64,000 bases of DNA from Sorex araneus (lineage: Eukaryota > Chordata > Mammalia > Eulipotyphla > Soricidae): contig NC_073303.1 of the NCBI RefSeq assembly GCF_027595985.1, forward strand, positions 183,501,470 to 183,565,469. Direction: 5' to 3'. The first letter of the stretch is position 1; each line of letters begins with the position of its first letter. Under the pieces are notes generated by a model. It had not been told where the DNA came from and did no database searches. It saw nothing but the letters and a program-made list of their open reading frames with translations. A program made the position numbers and the translations under genes. This document shows, one piece after another, positions 11,201 to 23,200 of this stretch.

Positions 11201-14200
11201 CACAGCAGGTAGGGCATTTGCCTTGCATGTGGCCGACCTGGGTTCGATTCCCAGCATCCCATATGGTCCCCTGAGCACCGCCAGGAGTGAATCCTGAGTG
11301 CAGAGCCAGAAGTAACTCCTGAGCATCGCTTGGTGTGATCCCTGCCAAAAAAAAAAATCATCAAAATAAACCAAGAAGGCTAAATAAGTCTTACTCATTG
11401 AAACTTCTGGTTAATCTATTTTCTTTTTTTTTTTAAATTAATTTCCTTCCCACATTTTACAGAACAGTTTTGCTGGACAAATTTAACATTTCAAAAGTTC
11501 TGGAACAAAATCCAAGTCTGAGAGCACTTGGAGCAAAAGAGTAAACAAATTCAAAACTCTAGGGAATGCAGTTAGGATATATTTAAAAATGAATATGTAG
11601 AGGATATTGCTAGAGAAAATGGAACTAGAACTTGCCTTAAAAACAGGAAGACAAGCATCACTAAACATAAGAGCATTTTCGACTACTACAGGATTAACTA
11701 TTTTTAAACACTAAATTCACCACAACATTTATAAAGTTTTCGGAAAATGAAAATCAATATAATAATTACATTATGGCCAACCATTGAGACATCTATGATG
11801 ATTTATCAAAGATTATTTATCTCATATTGATGTTGTTTTGTGAAGTCTCTTTAACTCTAGCTTCTAACGGTCATTTATACAAACAGGTTATTTTTCATTA
11901 AGAATTAGGGTAGTAAGATAATTGGTTCATATTATTTGATGTGCTATTCCTGCATTCAGAAAAGTCTACAGACTGAGAGTATAATTGATGCCTTCCTTGC
12001 AATTCGGGAAGCTTTGTTTTATTAACTGACTGTTCTCAGCTTGTATCAAGATATTGAATGCCCATTACTTAAAAACTCTTGTGAGGTTAATGACCTTCTG
12101 CTGATTTCTGCCTCCCACTGCCTCTGGGTATCATCATAGGTCATTAATCACTTATTCTGGGGGAGAATGGATGTGACACTGAAGCTGGATCAGTGTGATG
12201 CTCTTGGGTTGTAATTAAGAATACAAATCGAATGTTTGCTTCTCAAACTAATATTTTAGTACAATTACAACTTCACCACCCTATTGCTGATAGACTTTCT
12301 TGGCTAAAAAAATCAAACATATAGTTAAAAAAAAACACAAAAAAACACAAACCTTAAATTCCACCAAGAGTAACCATGTAGATGCATTGGAAGAAAGCAG
12401 AACTATATCATGATATCATACCAAAAAAAAAAAAAGTTAACAATTCAACTTGATTTGGTTCAAAATGCTTGATAGTTTGGTTTTTGGCATCACCCCCTAA
12501 ACTGAAATCTAAGAAAATGAAGAGATTAAAGACTATGGCTTCCAGGATAGGGGTAAGGAATCTGTTATGGCTTTTAAAGTTGACAGCTAGAGATGAGAGG
12601 TAAATCAAGTAGACTAGCAAAAATCAAAACGAAGCAGCATGACTGTCCTGGAAATTGTCTTTACAATTTACAATCTTTTTTTATTTGTTTGTTTGGGGAC
12701 CACACCCAACAGCTCCGGGCTTATTCCTGGATTTGTATGCTCAGGCATCATCTTGGCAAGGATTTTGAGACCATATGACATGCCAGGAATCAAACCCTGT
12801 GGGCCTTGTACAAGGCAAACATTCAATCCACTTTAATATTGCTCCAGGCCTTATAATCTTGACACACATGTATAATAGTAAAAATGGACAGGTATAAATC
12901 ATAGAATAAATGAAATTCCAGTGCTGGTAGTATTGGCTAAATCCCACACAGTATAATATTTCATATATATAATATATATTCCATATATACATGTGATACA
13001 TACATCTTAAATGTATTCTGTATATGCATATATATTGTTTTATTATGAGTCAGCATTTGACTTATTTCCCTTTATGTCTACTAATAGTTTTATTAATTAC
13101 TTAGTCACTACTAGAATCCATTCTGTTTAAATGTAGGGGTATATAAAATTGAATTTTCAAATTATCCTTTAAATAAACGTTTTGTTTGTCAAAAAGCTAA
13201 TTTAGAATAGTGACTACCTTTACTAAAATGCTGTTGAAGTGTGATTTATCAAGTTTTGTCACAAGTTTATTAGAAAACCAATTCAATTTTATAAATTGAC
13301 ATTTTTAATCTTAAACATGACAGTGATTTAATGAAGACACGATTATTCTTTGGTTTTGTTTCTGAGCCACATTCAGCTGTGTCCAGGACTTACTCCCAAC
13401 TGTGTGCTCGGGAATCACACCTGGTGGTGCTCCGTGGACCATATTTAGTTCTTGGCATATCCCTGGGGTGGGCTGCATCCAAGGCAAGCACCTTAAATCC
13501 TGTATGTCCTAAATGAAGCAGTTTTGATAGAATATTTCTTGTTTGGGTCATTTTTCAACCTTCTTAGCATCCTCATTACTAAAGCTCACGTGGATACATG
13601 GATATATATTCTTCTTTCAGGCCAAAAAGTTTGCTTTGCTGACTTCAAGCATCCCTGCTACAAAATGGCCTACTTCCATGAACTGTCCAGCCGGGTGAGC
13701 TTCCTGGAGGCCCGGCTGGCTTGTGAGAGCGAGGGGGGCGCCCTTCTCAGCCTTGAGAACGAAGCAGAACAGAAATTGATAGAGAACATGTTGCAAAACT
13801 TGACAAAACCGGGAACAGGAATTTCCGATGGTGATTTCTGGATAGGGCTTTGGAGAAATGGAGAGGGGCAAGCCTCTGGCCCCTGCCCTGATCTCTACCA
13901 GTGGTCCGACGGAAGCGTTTCCCAGTACCGGTGAGTGTGGGCTCTGAGAACTTAAATGTGTTCTGGGGGCCTTGAAAGGGTGAAGAGAGATTTCTGCAGA
14001 TCCGATCGGAATAGAATAAGGGCGGAGGGCGGGATCACTTATGGAGTTTTCCTGTTGTTTTTTTACTTGCAGGAACTGGTATACTGACGAACCTTCCTGT
14101 GGAAGTGAAAAGTGTGTTGTGATGTATCACCAACCAACAGCTAATCCTGGCCTTGGGGGTCCCTATCTTTACCAGTGGAATGATGACAGGTGCAACATGA

Positions 14201-17200
14201 AGCACAATTACATCTGCAAGTATGAACCAGGTATGAAGCTTACCAGATCTTGTAGCTATTTGCTGCCATTATTCCACAACTTTGGTCCTAGTTATTTTTC
14301 TGCTTTGAATCTTGGATTGACTTCACTCATTAAGCATACCAAAGCATCTTACATTCTATAAAACTACCCAATGTAGTAAGCATAGAAAGATCTGGAGACA
14401 TGTCTAAGAGAAACTAATCGTTTCTCATAGTAAGATCATAAATTTATCTCAAGAAACATTTTTTTTTGAAGAGGAATATGCCATTCAGATATTTAAGCAT
14501 GTTGTATAATGTAAGTGAAGAAGTTGCAAAAGCCCCATAAAGATTTCCACATCTGAGACACAGTTCTTGAGGTGTTATCTGGTAACTTAAGGAAATAGAG
14601 AAACTTCCTCCTGGGACATTAACTTAGCATTTCCCAGTTTGATACTTGGCCTCTGCTCCTCAGTAAATGTTAAAGAGATCTTCACACATCAGTCTAGTGA
14701 AAACAAGTCAGACTAAGTGCCATGTTTTCCCTGTAGTTCTCTGAAACAGGACTTTTTCAGTTATCCACTCTCCATACATTATAATTGAAAAGGCTACATT
14801 GATTTGATCAACACTTGGGTGGTTTTCTGTTGTGGATTTGAATGACTTTGAATAATACAGTTCAACAACCTCACTGCTTGACCAAAAGACAGATTAATAA
14901 AAATACAGAAGCTCACTTTTTAAAATCATTAAAGAAATTACATTGGATACTTAGGTTTAGAGATGTTTTGTTGTTCTTCCACCTGGAGTTTGCAAGTGTC
15001 TGTTTAGTTTTTTCAAGGGGCCCTCTGCTTGACCTCACTCTGTGTTCACTAAAGGTAATTATATTCAAGTGCTGCCACTTCCATTATACTCTTGATATTA
15101 TGTGATTCCTTTTCTCCGAAAACCATAATGCACAAGGGATTATTTGGATTAGACTTAGCTTTTCTTTATATGTGTCCTATTCTAGAGTTTATTAGCCAAC
15201 AGTCTATATCCCTGGTGAGTTTATTCTTTAAATAAACCCTTATAGTTTAAAGAATCAAGATGGTTGCTAAGCCCGTTATTATGTTTCTAGAAGCTTTTAC
15301 AGAGCTAAATATGTTTTGCACTTACTTTATTTTGTCTTTAGATGTTCCTGGGAAAAAAATGAAGCTAGAATTATTTGTTCTTTTAAAATTGTGACACAAG
15401 ATATTTCAGACTTAAATAAAATAAAACAATCTGAAGTATTCTTAATAAAATATTTTCCTCTTCTTCCTTTGAGATTTTAGATGAATTTTTTGATGCTTTG
15501 TATACTTATGTATTTATTTGTTATTTTAGATCACAGGCATACCACATATTAAAAATGACAATTAATTTCAGTATTTTCTTCACTTAATTTGCATTAATTA
15601 CTCTAGGTTTAGATTACAAATGAAAGATCTTATAAGACCTGGAGTTATTCTTTTTTCCTTATATTTTACCCCACTATAAAAATAACCTATAGTTTATCAA
15701 CAAGTGTCTTTAATATAAATTGTTTTAAAACATCAATAGTTTGGGGCTGGCAAGATAATATGTTGTGTAGGATGCTTGCCTTGCACAGGGCCAGTCCGGA
15801 TTCAGATCCTGGAACCCTAAATGGTCCTGAGCCCTCTCAGGAGTGATCTCTGAGCACAGAGCTAGGAGTAAAACTTGAGTACTGTTGGGTATTACCCCTC
15901 CATGCAAAAAACTCTTTAATTTTACAATTGATCTTATGTGTGCTTGTTATTTCTATCATTTTTAAAAATTTTTATTAGAGAATCAATGTACAGTTACAAA
16001 CTTAGGAACTTTTGTGTTTGCATTTCATACAGTGATTATTTACCCATCCCTCCCCCCCATTCTCCTCCACCAATGACCCCGGTATCCCTCTCACTACCCC
16101 CACCCCATCCCCCACCACCCCACTCTACCTCCTCTACCTCTTGTTCTCCCTCCTTTTGGATGTTGTAGTTTGCAATAGAGGTATTGAGTGGCCCCCATAT
16201 TTGGTCCATAGTCTACTTTTAGTTCATATCTTCCAACCCAAATGGGTCCTCCCAACATCCTCTACTTGGTGTTCCCTTCTCTATCTGAGCTACCTTTTAC
16301 TCCAGCATGTGAGGCCAGTTTCCAAGCTGTGAGGCAGACCTCCTGGTCCTTATTCTACTACTCTTGGGTGTTAGTCTCAGAGAGAAAGGACTCTCCTTCA
16401 CTGCTGGTGGAAATGCCGACTGGTTCAGCCCTTTTGGAAAACAATATGGAGAATTCTCAAGAAATTAGAAATTGAGCTCCCATTTAACCCAACAATACCA
16501 CTCCTGGGAATATATCCTGGAGAGGCAAAAAGATATAGTAGAAATGACATCTGCATTTGTATGTTCATTGCAGCACTGTTTACAATAGCGAAAATCTGGG
16601 AAAAATCAGACTGCCCAAAAACAGATGACTGGTTAAAGAAACTTTGGTACATCTACACTATGGAATACTATGCAGCTGTTAGAAAAGATGAAGTCATAAA
16701 ATTTTCATATAAGTGGATCAACATGGAAAGTATTGTGTTAAGTGAAATGAGACAGACATAGAAAGATTGCACTCATCTGTGGAATATAAAATATCATTTA
16801 TTTTAAAACATTTCAAACTTTTATTTCACTATTTCCTACTTAGTGATTTTTTAAAATTAAGTTTATCCTCCCCCCTCCCTTTTGTGAGAATATTGGTGTG
16901 ACAAAATCTCTTGCTTAGAATCATTTCCTTAGTAGTGAGTGATTAGCTTTTTAGTAGTGAAAGAACTGGGGTATTAAGCAAATGGAATGAGTGACATTTG
17001 TAAATTATAGCACTAATTATTTTGAACTTTATTCTTCAACTATACGAGAAATATAGTATGATTTCAAGGTACTCTTCTTTTTCTGCTCTCACATGTATCC
17101 TATTAGCATGATTCATGATATATAAAATGGAAAAAGAATGAAACAACCAAACCTAACTATGCTGGAGCTAAATAATTCATTTGTGAACTTTCTTACTTTT

Positions 17201-20200
17201 TCTCCACCATTTCTGTTGTGTACCTATGCTGATTATTTATTCTTTGTGTCTTACAATGTTGTCAAATATATTTTTATGGGGGGAATATGTCTGAACCTAA
17301 TTTTTGTGTTTGTTAAAATTATATGTATGTTACTGGCTTTGAGACACTAAAATAGGATTCTGGGATTATGTTTTATTACATAATCAGCAGTTGAGTTAAT
17401 TGAAAGTTTGATTTACAAGTGCAGCGTGCCTTAGTTCTGTAGAAAACTAAATGTAGCGTAGGACTACATTTGCAAGTAGGTAAATTGGAGTAGTAAATAT
17501 AACACTAAATATTTTATTATTCCGTAAAAATTTTACTGCATGTGTTTTTTTTTCTCTTTTTTCAATTGACAAAGATGGAGAGTTATAAATTTTGACCAAT
17601 AAAATAATTGTAGGTGATTTTTGTAGCAAGTCAACTTTCTTTCAGTGAACTATTAATTTAACAAATTATGGCTTAGGAGAAACAGAAGGTAATTTGAAGA
17701 TATCAGACCATGATAAGAAATGTCATTATTTTCACTTGTAGCAAATTGAAGTGATCTTTCTTTTCTCATAAGCCAGGAAAACAAACTATGGGAAAGGTTT
17801 GATTTCTTATTCTTTAAGAAAGCAGACAGTCTTTGAAAATAAATTCTGGGATCGCATTATAAGGATAGAAGCGTACTATAAGATCATTACCTGTTTAGCA
17901 ATTTCAAAAGCAGCCCATCTATCTATCATTATTGTGAGAAGCTTGAATAGTACGCTGACATGAGTAAAGACATCCTTCATTTGTTTGTACTTGTTTACAT
18001 GTAGTTAATGTCTTAGTACTCAGACTTACTAGTTGATCCTTATCTTTGTCTAGTTTTTTTTTTAATTTTTAAAATTTTATTGAATCATTGTGAGATAGTT
18101 ACAAGCTTTCATGTTTGGGTTACAACCTCACAATGATCAAACACCCATCCCTCCACCAGTGCACATTCCCCACCACCACCACTCAGACTTACTAGTTGAT
18201 CCTTATCTTTGTCTAGTTTTATACCTGCATTGTGTTTATTACTAAAGGCTGTCACCAACCTAGATGATGTTGATTGATGGGTGAACTTTTCGATTGCAGT
18301 GATTCACCAAGTGACTTCAAGTTGCAAGGATTCATCGAGGATTTGCCTTGACTTAAAGAAAATGATACCTATATAGTTAAATAATTTTAGACAAACTTAA
18401 TATAAAATCTGTGACTTTTGGGGTTGGTGTGATAGTACAGTGAGTAGGATACCTGCCTTGCATGCAGCTAACCTGGTTTTGATCCCCGGCATTCCATATG
18501 GTCCCCTGAGCACCTCCAAGAGTAATTCCTGAGTGCAGAGCCAGGACTAAACCCCTGAACATTGCTGGGTGTGACCCAAAAGGAAAAAATAAAAAAAAAT
18601 GTTTTTAATTTGTTCTAAAACCAAAGCTATAATATATTTATTTTTTCTTAATAGGCATTTAAATCTATGATTTATTTTTATATTTATTCATTCTTACAAC
18701 CTATATGTGTTTGCATATTTTTTCTATATGATGCTTGTATTTTTGATTTATAGAGATTAATCCAACTGCTCCTGTAGAAAAGACTTACTTTACAAATCAA
18801 CCTGGGGATGCCCATCAGAATGTGGTTGTCACTGAAGCAGGTAATTATTTTACAATCTGACACCTCTATGAGTAATAGAATCAGCTTCACAACTGCTGCA
18901 ACTTAACTGGTTGCTTGGTCAAGTCATACACTGAATGTGGGTGATTAGGATTTTACTTTTTAATTAGACTAGAACAAAAGATGAGGAACTAGCGTTATGA
19001 TAGATGAGCCTATTTTGTTTCCTTCTCATTTTTTACCTCATGTGGTGGTATCTATATTAAGTAATTCAGATTAAAACCCTTGTTCACAAGGTAGCCTTTA
19101 GGATATAAAACTGCACATCCAGTCTCCTGGATCAAGTGGTGCCCAGGGATTGGCTAACTGTGGGTGTGGGCATCAAATGCAGAGTCTGCTTTGTAACCTT
19201 TGCAGGTTACCATGGTGTAACTACATTGGCTGATTGCAGGTTACCAAAATGTTATCACTGAACAGCAGAAGATCGCACACTGAGCTTTCAATGAGGCCTT
19301 CCACCTGCCTCTAGTACAAAATTGTTTGCAAAACAATCAAACTTGCAATCTCACTATAAGTTGCATGTTTTGCTCTTGGTACCATTAAGGGCCCATTTTG
19401 CCATGGCCTTTTTCCAATTGTATAGAAATCTTGATTTAACCCCACTCCTTATAGTGCCCGAGATTCTGCATCAAATTTTTTTTGAAGGTTATTAAAATTA
19501 CACAAAAAATAGGGAATTATTATGTATATTTGTAAGAAATGATAACTTTAAAAAAATGAAAATATTCCTGATGGCTAAAAATGCTTGAAGTCACTTCTCA
19601 GAGGTTTGAGAGTAAGTGAAAATATAACAGATTTTTTCCCATCACTGAGCTCAATTAACATATATCGTTTTGTTAACAAAGGAATTAAGTACAAATAAAT
19701 GGATAGTTTGATCCAAGTCTGATTCAGTTTGCTCAGAATTATTAAGATTGATCATTATGGCAGCTTTTGATTTGCTAAGTGCATAGATTTTTAGATCAAA
19801 TTTTTTATGTGGTCATATTGAACGTCATACTTTTTTGTGCCTGATTTTATTTAATTTTAATTTTTAATTTTTTCTTTTTTTTTTTACAAAAACTACCCTA
19901 CCTTTGTGTGAAGTAAGTTAGTTTTATTAAATTAAACTAGCTTAGAAAGAGGAGAGGAATGGGAAGTATGTTCTAGAGAGAACATAGACTTCTTCAGAGT
20001 GGAATTAAGCAAACAAAGAGAGACGGGCTAGCAAGATATGTGTGCATGGGCTTGAAGAGCAAGCCTGAGGTGCTTAATTTTAAAACCACGCAGACATATA
20101 CACCTAATGATAGCTATCCTTAAGTGTTTATGTTGGGAGTATGCTCCCATTATAACATTGAAAAAGTATTTAATGAGGTCACTTGTAAAATTTAAGAGAT

Positions 20201-23200
20201 TTTTATTGTGCCAAGAATATCCTAAATTATCAAGCATTATGGAACAGAATTTAAAAAATATTTTATTTTAAAATTTAATTCAATCAAATTTTTATGCCTC
20301 TGGTATGCATGTCTTATTACTGCCTAATCAGTTAATATTTCAAATTTTTTAATCCTAGAAAGTCTTTCATATCATTATGGCACTGTGCCTTTTGGCTAGA
20401 ATCATAATTTGTCTATCAAATCAACAATTATCTTAATAACAGTTATTGTTCCAGAATTAATTCAAAAGATAACTTAATTGTTATTAAATTATGAATTGCA
20501 GATATAATTTAGAAAATATAGACTTTGAATTGGAACATGATAGTATTGTTTTGATTTTAATGTTAGCAAAAAATATATTCTTTCATTCTATTATTTTGGG
20601 AAAGATTTTTATTCATATCTATTTATTGATAATTCAATTTTACTTTGATTTCTGGAACCTTTAAAAAATCTTTTGTGTTGGACTCTTAACTCTCTATTTG
20701 CACTAAAACTGTCTTACTTTTGTAGGCATAATTCCCAACCTAATTTATGTTGTTATTCCTACAATTCCACTGCTTTTACTGATATTAGTTGCTTTTGGAA
20801 CCTGCTGTTTCCAGATGCTTCATAAAAGGTAAATAATTCATACATATTAAATAAAAGTTGAATGTTTAAATGCTTTTTTTTAAATATTAAGGTATGTATT
20901 AAATTTGCCTTAAGAAAGTAGATTTTTATATTTGCAATAGATAAGTAAATAACTATATCTTTTATAGAATTCTCTCACTATCTCATTTAATCTATTTATA
21001 TGATACAGGTACCCCTTTATATACTTTTTTTTTGGTTAAGAATATGGCAGTTTAGATTCGCTACACAATTTGCTTGGGATGTATAGGAGTATCTGTGGCA
21101 GATCTGAAATTCAAATAAAACTTTGTGGTACAATCATTTGTTTATTACATGCAAGCACTCATGCTAGACACTTAAACCTTGAATTCTGGTAATAATAAGA
21201 CATTTGCAGGTGCACTTTGCAGTGCTTTTTTCAGATTTCAGTTATCCATATCTCTTTCATTTCAAAACAAACATTTCAGTATGGGGAGTAAAATACAATG
21301 GTAAAATTAGGTCATGTTTTGGCAGGTAACTTGCAATAGAATGAAATATCATAACAAGATTTTTAGGACATTCTTTTCTCTCTGTTTATTCAGACCTTAA
21401 ATTAGATAAAGTTTTTCTGTGCCTACTTTGTCAAATCCATTTAAAAAGTCATAAATGAGCTATAAGTGTGTATTAGAAGATAAAGGCAAATATGTTGGGT
21501 TGTGAGACCTCTTTTTCAGGGTGTTTAAATAAAAACTGGTCATGATAATGCCTCCTCCTGGAAGAGACCCTCAAATGAGGTAAATTTTATTTTTTGAATC
21601 TACTGCATCTTTTTCTTTTAATAAATTAACCCTAAAGTATCCACTAAGCAACAAAACTAGTGAGAAAAAATTTAAACAGATGTATACTATAAATGGCATG
21701 CATAAGCTTTTTTAAAAGAATAAAACCATATGAATTGCACACTTAACTTTTGCATCTGGATGATAATAAAGGCTGGCCAATTGATACTAAATTTTGTGTT
21801 CTCTAAAATATCCAATACCATTGTATCACTGTATAACTGTCATTCCATTGTTCACCAATTTGCTTGAGCAGGCGCCAGTAACATCTCCATCCATCCCTGT
21901 CGCATTCTAGTGTAGCCCGATGGCATATTGGAGGATATTTCAAAATCAGGGGAATGAGGACCATCCTTGTTACTGTTTTTGGCATATCCAGTATGCCATG
22001 GGTAGCTTTCCAGGCTCTGCCATGTGGGAGGGATACTCTCGGTAGCTTGCCGGGTTCTCTGAGAGGGATGGAGGCTTTTCGGGAAGCCTCTAATCACCTT
22101 TACAGGTGTTCCCTATATATATATATGTATATATATGATATGTATAAATATATATAAAATATCCAATATGTATATGAAAGATAGTAAATAAAAAATGTTC
22201 TAATTTCCTGCCATTAGTTTTAATTGATGGAAGGATGATTTATCACTATGAAAAGCTATGGTGTACCAAAACAATTATAATAAAACATGCTCCTACTCCA
22301 GTTAAACTGTTAAGGAAGAGCAGTTAAGGACAACTCAGTTTGAAAAAGCTATTTAAAAAATATTCACTTCATCATTTCTAAGATAAGAATTATCAGAGTG
22401 CCAGTAACAGAGTTTTCTCTAAAATGTGCTTTAGACTTTTTCTAAATAGTGTAGAATTGTAGAGTTTCCATTCATTCAAAAGTTTTCCAGACTTTTACAC
22501 TTTTAAGATCTGTGACATTTTTAAGTGTTTGAAAACAAAGCAAGATCGAGTACCTGCAGATGCCAGAATTAATTTAAGTGACTAATTCATTCGTTCTTAG
22601 AGCCTCCCATTTTCCTTTCTTCCAGGAAAGCAAGGAGAAACTTCATCAAAGATTCAACTCCATTATCATCTGAATGCCTTGCAGAAAGTTTAAATTCCAA
22701 TCTGGTATACATCATGGTTTCTATCATTCCATGTCATGTTCCAAATAACCACACTCGTCTCCTTAACTAGTAGTAGTAACTCACATGAAATACTAATGTT
22801 ATCTGAGAATCACATTAATAGCTTAACCACCCTTTCCTTTTCACCTGAGAAACTCTCATGCTTTTTATAGACTTTGCTTGACTTCTGTTTCGTTCTTGTT
22901 TGATCACTTCAGAGGTGAAGATGTATCGATCTTATTTTGGTACAGATCTCCAAAGTGTGTCAATTGACATAGTATTTTATTTTCTTTATTTTATACCTCA
23001 GTGCTATAGACCACTTCTGGTGGTACCACCAGGCCACACTGGAAGTCCCTGGGACTACTAACCCCACCATCTTCAGTCTAAGGATAGACAACCAAGTCTA
23101 CACCAAGTAGGGCTTGGTGAGAAAAACGATACTCTTGAGCTTTGTGCTAGCTCTCTGCCTCTCCTTGTAGTATTTTGTTAGTAATGAACTCTTGCTCAAG

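Larger units (their letters stand above)
5063..13620 (+). other. CHODL intron 1
   Basis: An 8.6-kb phase 1 intron. It holds a GT microsatellite next to the donor, GC-rich sequence to about 5830, SINEs at 7370, 7561, 9285, 11185, 12676 and 13347, an L1 remnant around 9250-9610, and otherwise AT-rich unique-looking sequence. No further exon was recognised. Confidence 0.8.
14231..18753 (+). other. CHODL intron 3
   Basis: A 4.5-kb phase 1 intron. It holds SINEs at 15741 and 18419, an L1 with an inverted part (15955-16800), and a short L1 3' end flanked by a 40-bp direct repeat (18018-18220). The sequence from 14231 to 15740 looks unique. Confidence 0.8.

Noticed and set aside
11205-11260. tRNA gene suggested by the box A and box B matches
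   Set aside because: The match is the head of a SINE with a body and A-rich tail, repeated many times in the window; no separate functional tRNA cloverleaf was found.
11132-11398. Recurrent short frames with LRGPYGMLGIEP-like text
   Set aside because: They are antisense translations of the A-type SINE body, seen at many copies (for example 15725, 36052, 42790 and 59016), not a protein family.
16391-16800. Reverse transcriptase-like gene fragment
   Set aside because: It is only the degenerate C-terminal end of an L1 ORF2 with an internal stop, so it is annotated as a mobile-element remnant.
22980-23165. Possible ancient minus-strand SINE
   Set aside because: Only weak, scattered similarity ('ccaggccacactgg'); not enough to support a call by eye.
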